In this document: positions 5,487-11,064 of the stretch, one piece after another
Layout: every line of letters begins with the position of its first letter
How positions within the stretch are numbered: position 1 is the stretch's first letter
Assembly: GCA_001797695.1 (NCBI GenBank)
Contig: MGQD01000114.1
Span: 1-11,064, forward strand
DNA: 11,064 nucleotides
Direction: 5' to 3'
Source of the DNA: Deltaproteobacteria bacterium RBG_13_49_15
GTDB lineage: Bacteria > Desulfobacterota > Desulfobacteria > Desulfobacterales > UBA2156
Position numbers and translations under genes: made by a program
Notes under the pieces: generated by a model
What the model saw: the letters and a program-made list of their open reading frames with translations, nothing else
Databases searched by the model: none
Told to the model about the DNA's origin: nothing

Positions 5487-6526
5487 TTTGCATCACCAGT
5501 CGGTTTTGAAAAATTAAGCAGGGGAAGGATATTTTTGTGATCCTCATCGACAATATATTTTTGACCCAGTTTGGGGAAAAGATCCTGCAGCGCTTCAAGA
5601 TAAAGCCGTCTTTTGGTGATATCTTTTGCATTCACATATTCCTTGTACAGGGAAACAAATCTCGCAGCATCTCCTTTTGCTCTGTTGACACGGTCTAGCG
5701 AATATCCTTCGGCCTCTTTGATTGTCCTTTCAGCCTCTCCTTTGGCCTGGGGAATGGCCTTGTTGTAATCCTCTTTTGCCTGGTAAGTGACTTTTTCCTT
5801 CTCCTGGACCGCCTGGTTGACCTCATTGAAAGAGGGCTGCACCGGCTCAGGGACGTTTGTCCGTTTCATTTCGATGGTGACGATCTGAATTCCGGTTTCC
5901 GCATTATCGAGCTCTTTTTGCAGAAGGTCCCTGGCTTCGGTCGCGATTTCATCTCTTTTGGTGATTACTTCGTTGATGCTCCGGTCTCCCACAACAAGGC
6001 GCATGGTGGCCTCAGACATATCGAGAAGAAGCCTTCGGATATTTTGGACTTTGAAAAGGTAATTATAAGGCTCTTTAATCCGGTATTGGACGATCCAGGG
6101 AACGACGGCCACGTTCAGATCTCCGGTCAGCATCAGGGTTACGTCCGAGGTCTCCGCATCAGTTCCATACCGTGTTTTGTCCTCCGAACCGGATGTTCCT
6201 TCCCCGAATTCTTCCTTATACACCCGCCGCACCTTGACTTTTGTGACTTTTTCGATTCCGGTCGGAAGCTTAAAACTGAGTCCGGGCTGGCTGGTTCGGG
6301 TGTACTTTCCGAACCTCTGAATAATACCCACTTCATCAACTCCGACGGTGTAAAAAGTCGAAGAGCCGAACGCCACCAGAATGATGATGAGCAGAAGAAG
6401 CGGGCCCCCCGGAATTTTGACCGGAAATTTGATATTTCTGAATTTGTTAATAAATTCATCCCATTGCGGAGGGCCTCCGCCCGTCCGCTGCTGTTGTTCT
6501 TTTAACTTATCCCAGTCCCAGTTCAT
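5483..6526 (-). CDS. hflK: HflK, SPFH/band-7 regulator of FtsH
   Basis: The 347-residue product opens 'MNWDWDKLKEQQQRTGGGPP', a Gly/Pro-rich tail typical of HflK, then a membrane segment at about 42-60 (LLLLIIILVAF). The SPFH domain follows with 'YTVGVDEVGIIQRFGKY' and 'PGLSFKLPTGIEKVTKVKV', and 'VTIEMKRTNVPEPVQPSFNEVNQA' is strongly characteristic. The C-terminal helical part has 'AKGEAERTIKEAEGY' and 'DAARFVSLYKEY'. It is shorter than E. coli HflK (419), mainly in the N-terminal tail. I prefer ATG 6526, which gives the usual start; an in-frame GTG at 6541 would add five residues. It is the first gene of hflKC and overlaps hflC by four bases. HflKC surrounds FtsH in the inner membrane and restrains its proteolysis. 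Confidence 0.95.
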   Translation of the reverse strand: MNWDWDKLKEQQQRTGGGPPQWDEFINKFRNIKFPVKIPGGPLLLLIIILVAFGSSTFYTVGVDEVGIIQRFGKYTRTSQPGLSFKLPTGIEKVTKVKVRRVYKEEFGEGTSGSEDKTRYGTDAETSDVTLMLTGDLNVAVVPWIVQYRIKEPYNYLFKVQNIRRLLLDMSEATMRLVVGDRSINEVITKRDEIATEARDLLQKELDNAETGIQIVTIEMKRTNVPEPVQPSFNEVNQAVQEKEKVTYQAKEDYNKAIPQAKGEAERTIKEAEGYSLDRVNRAKGDAARFVSLYKEYVNAKDITKRRLYLEALQDLFPKLGQKYIVDEDHKNILPLLNFSKPTGDAK

Positions 6527-6618
6527 TGCTCTTTGCCTCACTTAATGGTCATTTACACCGGATGGGCCTCTGATTTGCGTATTTATTTTTTTCGATAACC
6601 GTATGAACGTTCGGCTAA

Positions 6619-6633
6619 TATGTTTTAAACATA
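6619..6633. repeat. 15-bp perfect palindrome in the hflK leader
   Basis: TATGTTT (6619-6625) and AAACATA (6627-6633) form a perfect inverted repeat around a single T. It lies between the proposed hflK start point near 6660 and the hflK ATG at 6526, so it could be an operator or be accidental in this AT-rich gap. A smaller palindrome, GAACGTTC, is at 6605-6612. Confidence 0.35.
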
Positions 6634-6666
6634 AGAAGAATTTATTAAAACGCTCATTTTAGGTAA

Positions 6667-6695
6667 AATGTAGTGAAGTGTCAGGATCAAGTCAA
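6667..6695 (-). promoter_or_regulatory. Likely promoter of hflKC
   Basis: On the minus strand TTGACT (6690-6695, five of six) is followed after 17 bases by TACATT (6667-6672, four of six). Transcription would start near 6660 with a leader of about 130 bases. Confidence 0.5.
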
Positions 6696-6737
6696 GTAAA
6701 AAAGAATACGATTATTTCTTTATCTTTGAAAATAGGA

Positions 6738-6743
6738 TATAAA
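6738..6743 (+). promoter_or_regulatory. Possible -10 box for the DciA-like gene
   Basis: TATAAA at 6738-6743 is the best -10 candidate upstream of the ATG at 6776, but there is only a poor -35 sequence (TTTCTT near 6715) at the right distance. A promoter is expected in this divergent gap; this placement is tentative. Confidence 0.3.
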
Positions 6744-6775
6744 AACATCGTTATGACAACCAGGAAAAAAAGGAA

Positions 6776-7087
6776 ATGAAGGAACCGCCTGTTCATCTTA
6801 AAAATATTATCCGCCGGGTGCTCGATTCATGCCGGAAAGAGCCTGACGCCGGCCTCTTAAAGCTATGGGATCTCTGGGACAGCGCGGTAGGCAGCATAAT
6901 CGCGGAGAACGCTCAGCCCGCGGCTTTCAAGGGAAGACTTCTCATTGTCCAGGTCAGCAGCTCCACATGGCTGCAGCATCTTCACTTTCTCAAAAGAGAT
7001 CTCATTCGAAAAATCAATGATGCGCTTGGAGAAGAGATGCTCGACGAAATCAAATTCAAAATCGGATCCGTTGATTGGCGGCGTTGA
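6776..7087 (+). CDS. DUF721/DciA-like replication protein
   Basis: This 103-residue protein matches the DUF721 family, now known as DciA. It has the N-terminal helices 'LKNIIRRVLDSC', the 'LWDLWDSAVGSIIAENAQPAAFKGRLLIVQVSSSTWLQHLHFLKRDLI' type core (Trp-rich, with the conserved G-R-L-I-V strand and 'S-x-W-x-x-x-L' helix) and a short end with 'IKFKIGSVDW'. DciA is the ancestral loader or operator of the replicative helicase DnaB in bacteria without DnaC or DnaI. It starts the only plus-strand operon in the middle of the window and is followed after six bases by the methyltransferase gene. The ribosome site (AGGA) is close to the ATG. The family match is clear; the helicase-loading role is inferred from studied members. 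Confidence 0.85.
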   Translation: MKEPPVHLKNIIRRVLDSCRKEPDAGLLKLWDLWDSAVGSIIAENAQPAAFKGRLLIVQVSSSTWLQHLHFLKRDLIRKINDALGEEMLDEIKFKIGSVDWRR

Positions 7088-7093
7088 AAAATA

Positions 7094-7861
7094 ATGGTGA
7101 ATCCGGCTCTGACGATTGACACCTTTTGCAACGGCAGAATCAAGGTCGCGCAGGATCTTATGGGATACCGGTTCGCCATAGATGCTGTCATATTGGCTCA
7201 CCATGTCGACCCGCATCCGGGGGATAAAATCCTGGATCTGGGGACCGGCTGCGGCATTATTCCGTTGATCCTGGCGTTTCGGCAACCGGAAACGACAATA
7301 TGTGGAGTCGAAATTCAAAAATCGATGGCCGAGATTGCGGACCGGAATGTGGATGAAAACCGGATGAGGGATCGGATCCGAATTCTCAGATCGGATATGA
7401 AGACCTTAACAAAAGAGAGGATTCATGGACCGGCAGATCTGGTCGTGACCAATCCCCCATATCGACCGGCCTCAAGCGGAAGGATCAATCCCAACAAGGA
7501 GCGAGCGCTGGCGAGGCATGAGATTGCGATCACATTGGAAGATCTGCTTGAGGTTGCCCATCGGCTCTTAAAGAGCAGAGGCCGTTTTACGGCGATTTAT
7601 CCGGCGCAGCGAACAACCGATCTCTTGTCTTGCATGCGCAGAACGGCCATCGAGCCCAAACGGCTTCGGATGGTCCATTCCCGGATAGAAACAGAGGCTA
7701 AGCTCGTGCTGGTCGATGGCCGAAAAGGGGGACGAAGGGGGATATGCATCGATCCCCCCTTGGTTATTTATGCCGCCAAAGGAGAATACACACCGACGAT
7801 GAAAGAGATGTTCAATCCAAAGCCGGCTTTTTCTAACGGCCTAAAGGTTTTCCGGCAGTAA
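7094..7861 (+). CDS. TrmN6/YfiC-like tRNA adenine-N6 methyltransferase
   Basis: The 255-residue protein is a class I SAM-dependent methyltransferase. Motif I 'ILDLGTGCGIIPLIL' (about 46-60) binds SAM, with the acidic residue Glu73 in 'CGVEIQ', and 'VTNPPY' (118-123) is the NPPY catalytic motif of N6-adenine methyltransferases. The start 'GRIKVAQDLMGYRFAIDAVILAHHV' is the family mark of YfiC/TrmN6, which in E. coli makes m6A37 in tRNA1(Val). Substrate here is inferred, because related proteins modify other nucleic acid or protein targets. It follows the DciA-like gene by six bases and probably shares its transcript; its own ribosome site is weak. Its last 21 bases overlap the 3' end of the convergent DUF1015 gene. 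Confidence 0.88.
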   Translation: MVNPALTIDTFCNGRIKVAQDLMGYRFAIDAVILAHHVDPHPGDKILDLGTGCGIIPLILAFRQPETTICGVEIQKSMAEIADRNVDENRMRDRIRILRSDMKTLTKERIHGPADLVVTNPPYRPASSGRINPNKERALARHEIAITLEDLLEVAHRLLKSRGRFTAIYPAQRTTDLLSCMRRTAIEPKRLRMVHSRIETEAKLVLVDGRKGGRRGICIDPPLVIYAAKGEYTPTMKEMFNPKPAFSNGLKVFRQ

Positions 7862-9181
7862 GTTGTTCATTACAAGCCCGCTTCCTATTTTCGGATAGAA
7901 ATAAGTCGCTTTCCGGGGCATGATCAACCCCTGATCGGCGATTTTTCTAACCTGCTGGATGCCTGTCGGGTTAAGGATAAAGGCGATATCGTAATTCCCG
8001 TTGTCTACCGCCTCAACAGCGTCTGTTTCGGTGCTGGCATACCCGATGAGCTTTTCGTCGTCCAGCATGGCGTCATCAAACCCGAGAATGTCTATGAAAA
8101 TAAGCTGATTCAAGATCGTCACGTCGAGATGTCGCAACACCTCCACGATTTTATCCCGGTAAAGCTCATCCATGATTTTCGGTTTGAGCGCCAAGAGATA
8201 AAATTCGTTGTGGTCCTTCATGAAGACCCCAATCACATTTTTTGGAGCATTGGCTTTGAGAATGGAAGAAAATTCAATAAGGGCTTTCGCCCGCTCCTTC
8301 CCTTTGAACGGTATGGTTGTAACGTCAAAATATTTTCTGGCTTTTGGGATGAGGCCCGTTCGGTAAGCATCCGGAACTTTCTTTAACAGCCGGTGGGCCG
8401 GCAGGATGATTACTCCTGGATCTTCCATGCAACTGAAATACATCATGACGAAATTTGCAGGATGATCCATCGGCAAGTCGTGGTTCTGGGACCGAGCCCA
8501 ATCCCGATAATTGAGTGCAGTGACGTATCGGTGGTGCCCGTCCGCAATATAGACCCTGCTTGATGTCAGCGTTTCGAATATGGTTTTCAGGACTGAATGT
8601 TCGGTGATGCGCCACAGGCGGTGTCGCTGGCTTTCGTGGTCTACGAAGTCGATGTCCGGATTTTTATCAAAAACCGCTGCTTTAAGCCGGATGATGATGT
8701 TGTTTTTCGGATCCGAATATAATGAAAAGATGGGCGAAAAATTGGCATTGCAGGCTTTTATCAGGGCAAGTCTTTCGGATCGGACCTTTGAGAACGTTTT
8801 TTCATGCGGCAAAACGATCTGATTCTCAAAGGGTTCCAGACCGATCAGGGCGATGAACCCGAAGCGGGTGATCGGTTTATTATTATGAAAAAAGCTGCGG
8901 GCGGTGAAATAGATTGTCGGCGAGTTGTCCTGAACCAGGATTCCGGCATTCAGCCAGTTCTCGAAGTATCCCGCCGCGCGATGAATCCATCCAACTCCAT
9001 TGGGATCAGATGGATCTGCATTTCCCAGGGTAAGCCGAATACTGTTATATGGATGCTGATCATGCAATTCTTGCCTTTTCGATTCGGTAACGACATCAAA
9101 GGGTGGGGCGATGACTTCGGCAAGATTATCGATTTTTTCCAGGTTATAGAGAATCCCCCTGAAAGGAATCACGTTGGCCAT
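7841..9181 (-). CDS. DUF1015 family protein
   Basis: The 446-residue product matches DUF1015 over its length: 'IAPPFDVVTESKRQEL' and 'HPYNSIRLTLG' near the start, 'LPHEKTFSKVRSERLALIKA' at about 124-143, 'YIADGHHRYVTALNYR' at 211-226, and 'GVIILPAHRLL' around 256. The 'GHHRY' resembles the GxHR phosphate-handling motif of ParB/sulfiredoxin-like folds, which includes ATP- or ADP-using serine kinases; that link is an inference. No signal peptide or membrane segment is seen, so it should be cytoplasmic. Function is unproven. The start at ATG 9181 has AAGGAG eight bases upstream and gives the family start MANVIPFRG; a longer frame to 9259 adds 26 unrelated residues. The stop overlaps the tail of the methyltransferase gene. 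It diverges from the serine tRNAs. Confidence 0.9.
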   Translation of the reverse strand: MANVIPFRGILYNLEKIDNLAEVIAPPFDVVTESKRQELHDQHPYNSIRLTLGNADPSDPNGVGWIHRAAGYFENWLNAGILVQDNSPTIYFTARSFFHNNKPITRFGFIALIGLEPFENQIVLPHEKTFSKVRSERLALIKACNANFSPIFSLYSDPKNNIIIRLKAAVFDKNPDIDFVDHESQRHRLWRITEHSVLKTIFETLTSSRVYIADGHHRYVTALNYRDWARSQNHDLPMDHPANFVMMYFSCMEDPGVIILPAHRLLKKVPDAYRTGLIPKARKYFDVTTIPFKGKERAKALIEFSSILKANAPKNVIGVFMKDHNEFYLLALKPKIMDELYRDKIVEVLRHLDVTILNQLIFIDILGFDDAMLDDEKLIGYASTETDAVEAVDNGNYDIAFILNPTGIQQVRKIADQGLIMPRKATYFYPKIGSGLVMNNLLPENL

Positions 9182-9218
9182 ATGGGTTGCTCCTTTTAAA
9201 TGATATTGAAAAGATCGC

Positions 9219-9247
9219 AACATTGCTGAAAAGAGACCTTGTGTCAA
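9219..9247 (-). promoter_or_regulatory. Possible promoter of the DUF1015 gene
   Basis: On the minus strand a perfect TTGACA (9242-9247) lies 17 bases before AATGTT (9219-9224, three of six). A small palindrome CCTTG-TGT-CAAGG (9237-9249) covers the -35 box. The poor -10 box keeps this tentative. Confidence 0.3.
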
Positions 9248-9271
9248 GGAAATATTCATTCAATGAGACCA

Positions 9272-9299
9272 TTGACAGGATGAGACAATCGATTATAAT
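9272..9299 (+). promoter_or_regulatory. Consensus promoter of the serine tRNA genes
   Basis: A perfect TTGACA (9272-9277) and a perfect TATAAT (9294-9299) are separated by 16 bases. Transcription would start near 9306, about 28 bases before the first tRNA. It is the strongest promoter in the window, as expected for stable RNA. Confidence 0.88.
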
Positions 9300-9314
9300 G
9301 AGCCATCTCATCCT
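9277..9314. repeat. 9-bp inverted repeat flanking the tRNA promoter -10 box
   Basis: AGGATGAGA (9277-9285) and TCTCATCCT (9306-9314) are perfect inverted copies, one in the promoter spacer and one at the expected start point. A further direct copy of ATGAGAC is at 9263-9269, upstream of the -35 box. The arrangement suggests a regulator site or a short leader hairpin half. Confidence 0.5.
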
Positions 9315-9333
9315 TTTGATGGGTATGGGAAAT

Positions 9334-9426
9334 GGAGAGGTGGCCGAGTGGTTGAAGGCCCCGCTCTCGAAAAGCGGTATCCTGCCAAAAGCGGGATCGT
9401 GGGTTCGAATCCCACCCTCTCCGCCA
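9334..9426 (+). tRNA. tRNA-Ser(CGA)
   Basis: The acceptor GGAGAGG (9334-9340) pairs with CCTCTCC (9416-9422), followed by discriminator G and an encoded CCA (9424-9426). The anticodon stem CCGCT/AGCGG holds loop CTCGAAA, so the anticodon is CGA and reads UCG. The long variable arm (CCTGC...GCGGG) and the discriminator G are those of a class II serine tRNA. The T arm is GTGGG-TTCGAAT-CCCAC. It is the first gene behind the consensus promoter at 9272-9299. Confidence 0.96.
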
Positions 9427-9452
9427 GGCAATTTTCCCCCAAAAGGCGTTAC

Positions 9453-9546
9453 GGAGAGATGTCCGAGCTGGCCGAAGGAGCACGACTGGAAATCGTGTGT
9501 GCTGCCAAAAGCGGCACCGAGGGTTCGAATCCCTCTCTCTCCGCCA
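9453..9546 (+). tRNA. tRNA-Ser(GGA)
   Basis: The acceptor GGAGAGA (9453-9459) pairs with TCTCTCC (9536-9542), with discriminator G and encoded CCA (9544-9546). The anticodon stem CACGA/TCGTG holds loop CTGGAAA, giving anticodon GGA for UCC and UCU. The variable arm is long and shares the CTGCCAAAAGCGG core with the first tRNA. It lies 26 bases behind tRNA-Ser(CGA) and has no promoter of its own, so the two are probably cut from one transcript. No terminator is visible between it and dnaX. Confidence 0.96.
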
Positions 9547-9642
9547 TCGCAAAGCGTGCCGGGTGAGAGGTCTTTTTTCCGGAGCAACATCCGTTTCCCC
9601 AGTAATTTTCTTGTCCCATTTTGAAAAAAAGGCTTTTTTACC

Positions 9643-11064
9643 ATGTCGTATCTGGTTTTGGCCCGGAAGACCCGGCCTCAGACCTTTGAAGAGGTGATCC
9701 GACAGGATCATGTAACCCGAACCCTGGCGAATGCCATTACCGCCGACCGGGTAGCGCATGCCATTCTCTTTGCCGGACCCAGAGGGACCGGCAAAACAAC
9801 GGTTGCCAGGATTCTGGCAAAGGCCATGAACTGCAAGGATGGCCCGAAGCCGGTTCCCTGTAATATTTGCCGCTCGTGTCTGGAAGTCACTTCCGGTCAC
9901 GCCGTCGATGTCATGGAGATTGACGGGGCATCCAACAACAGCGTGGATCAGATTCGTGAATTACGCGAAAACGTCAAATACATGCCGGCACATAGCCGTT
10001 ATAAGATTTATATCATCGACGAAGTTCACATGCTCAGTCTGGCGGCATTCAACGCCCTCTTAAAAACCCTCGAAGAGCCGCCTCCCCATGTCATGTTCAT
10101 TTTCGCCACCACGGAACCGAATAAAATTCCTGCCACGATTCTTTCCCGCTGCCAGCGGCATGATTTTCGACGGATCGATTCTGCTTCCATTTCAACGCAT
10201 ATGGCCTCCATCTGTTCAAAGGAAGGGATTGGGATAGACGAAGAGAGCCTTTGGCTTATTTCAAGGGAGTCGGAGGGGAGCATGCGCGATGCTTTGAGCC
10301 TTCTCGATCAGGTGATCACCTGCACGAATGGGAATATTGCCATCGACCAGGTCCTTTCTCTTTTAGGGGTGATGGACCGGAAGGTGATTTATGATCTTTC
10401 CGAAGCCGTTTTAAAAAAAAATGTTCGGGAGATGCTCGATATCATCGAAGATACTTACTCAAAGGGTTACGATCTGAAGAAACTCTACCTTGAGTTGATG
10501 GAGCACTTCAGAAATCTCCTTGTTTCCAAGATAGCCGATCCTCCTTATAAACTTGTGGACCTGCCGTCACATGAAATCGACCGGATATCGACTCAATCAC
10601 GGGAGGCTTCGTTTACCTTTTTAAGCCAGATCTCCGATCTGCTTTTCAGGGAGGAAGGAAACCTCCGGTATTCCTTACAACCAAGAATTCCTCTTGAGAT
10701 GGCGCTCATCAAAGCGATGCAACTTGAACCGGCGCTTCCCATTGAATCCCTGATCGATAAACTGGGCGCCATTAGGGAAGAAATATCCCGCGCTTCAGGC
10801 GCGCCCTCGATTGATCCGGAAAAGGGGAGTGATATTCAACAGCCGGAAACCGGTTCCGAAATCATTGTTCAAAATCAGGTTTCTCATGAAAGTGATGTCG
10901 CTGAAGATCCTATCGGTGCAAAGTGGGAGGATGTCGTCCGGATTATTACAGAGAAGAGCCCTTCTCTCGGCGCATCGCTCAGCAAGTGCCGCATCATCAA
11001 AAAAACGGACTCGACTCTGGAGGTTGAGGTGAATGGAACCGGCTATGATCTGCAGGCGGTTTTA
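9643..11064 (+). CDS. dnaX: DNA polymerase III gamma/tau subunit, 3' end beyond the window
   Basis: 474 residues are present without a stop. The protein is the clamp-loader ATPase that opens the sliding clamp in the replisome. The start 'MSYLVLARKTRPQTFEEVI' is canonical. Walker A 'GPRGTGKT' is at 45-52, the zinc site is Cys64, Cys73, Cys76 and Cys79, Walker B with 'IIDEVHM' is at 124-130, and 'ILSRCQ' at about 166-171 carries the SRC arginine-finger motif. The helical domain III follows to about 370, and the tail after 385 is acidic and variable. The missing part is the end of the tau-specific region. An A9 run at codons 257-260 holds an in-phase A AAA AAA heptamer (see findings). It lies 96 bases after the serine tRNAs with no promoter or terminator that I can defend, so it may be read through from them. 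Confidence 0.96.
   Translation, partial: MSYLVLARKTRPQTFEEVIRQDHVTRTLANAITADRVAHAILFAGPRGTGKTTVARILAKAMNCKDGPKPVPCNICRSCLEVTSGHAVDVMEIDGASNNSVDQIRELRENVKYMPAHSRYKIYIIDEVHMLSLAAFNALLKTLEEPPPHVMFIFATTEPNKIPATILSRCQRHDFRRIDSASISTHMASICSKEGIGIDEESLWLISRESEGSMRDALSLLDQVITCTNGNIAIDQVLSLLGVMDRKVIYDLSEAVLKKNVREMLDIIEDTYSKGYDLKKLYLELMEHFRNLLVSKIADPPYKLVDLPSHEIDRISTQSREASFTFLSQISDLLFREEGNLRYSLQPRIPLEMALIKAMQLEPALPIESLIDKLGAIREEISRASGAPSIDPEKGSDIQQPETGSEIIVQNQVSHESDVAEDPIGAKWEDVVRIITEKSPSLGASLSKCRIIKKTDSTLEVEVNGTGYDLQAVL
10413..10421 (+). other. A9 slippery run inside dnaX
   Basis: Nine A in a row give codons TTA AAA AAA AAT (residues 257-260), so the heptamer A AAA AAA is in the phase that supports -1 ribosomal slippage. 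The -1 frame stops at TGA 10491-10493, giving about 283 residues. A small stem TCGAT/ATCGA is at 10436-10448. Confidence 0.5.

Noticed and set aside
5918..6505. 195-residue plus-strand frame opposite hflK
   Set aside because: hflK on the minus strand is unmistakable over the same bases; the other frame has no family features.
9187..9624. Plus-strand frame of 145 residues across both tRNAs
   Set aside because: It runs straight through two well-formed tRNA genes; 'GEVAEWLKAPLSKSG' is tRNA-derived.
9547..9642. Possible terminator or promoter between the tRNAs and dnaX
   Set aside because: Only a CCGG/CCGG pair and an A-run/T-run pair are present, neither stable or well placed, and no -35/-10 pair stands out.
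9144..9900. Long minus-strand frames containing 'GWDSNPRSRFWQD' and 'GERGIRTLG' type strings
   Set aside because: These are the familiar spurious proteins that arise from translating tRNA-Ser genes on the reverse strand; the tRNAs and dnaX explain the region.

Overview
The window looks like chromosomal core DNA of a Gram-negative bacterium, most plausibly a member of Desulfobacterota (the former Deltaproteobacteria). This rests on the protein types and gene mix: groES-groEL, an FmdB zinc ribbon, a tiny bS22-like ribosomal gene, hflK-hflC, a DciA (DUF721) protein, a TrmN6-type methyltransferase, DUF1015, two serine tRNAs and dnaX. The taxonomic call is an inference. I see no transposase, integrase, CRISPR array, phage gene or restriction system, and nothing that looks recently acquired.

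Layout, left to right. (1) 1-742, minus strand: a secreted LysM protein whose C-terminus runs off the window, with a good promoter and a palindrome over its predicted start point. (2) 877-2920, minus strand: the groES-groEL operon, closed by an intrinsic terminator at 877-910. (3) 2921-3257: a gene-free stretch holding the groES upstream region, a perfect 23-bp tandem duplication (3103-3148) and the terminator of the next gene. (4) 3258-3533, minus strand: an FmdB-family zinc ribbon gene with its own promoter. (5) 3647-4225, minus strand: a conserved-looking unknown with an HExxH motif. (6) 4372-4470, plus strand: a 32-residue, very basic bS22/AURKAIP1-COX24-type protein starting at TTG, with a near-consensus promoter and a strong hairpin terminator. 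(7) 4536-6526, minus strand: hflK-hflC, overlapping by ATGA. (8) 6776-7861, plus strand: a two-gene unit of a DciA-like replication protein and a tRNA adenine methyltransferase-like protein. (9) 7841-9181, minus strand: a DUF1015 protein overlapping the methyltransferase tail to tail by 21 bp. (10) 9272-9546, plus strand: a fully consensus promoter driving tRNA-Ser(CGA) and tRNA-Ser(GGA). (11) 9643-11064, plus strand: dnaX (DNA polymerase III gamma/tau), truncated by the window end.

The genes fall into housekeeping themes: protein folding and membrane protein quality control (GroESL, HflKC), translation (bS22-like protein, two serine tRNAs, tRNA methyltransferase) and replication (DciA-like protein, DnaX). 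I did not find a clearly new multi-gene system. The most interesting items are small: the hidden bS22-like gene, the phased A-run in dnaX that could make a short frameshift product, the tandem dyad repeat upstream of groES, the dyad around the tRNA-Ser promoter, the HExxH unknown, and DUF1015 next to serine tRNAs.
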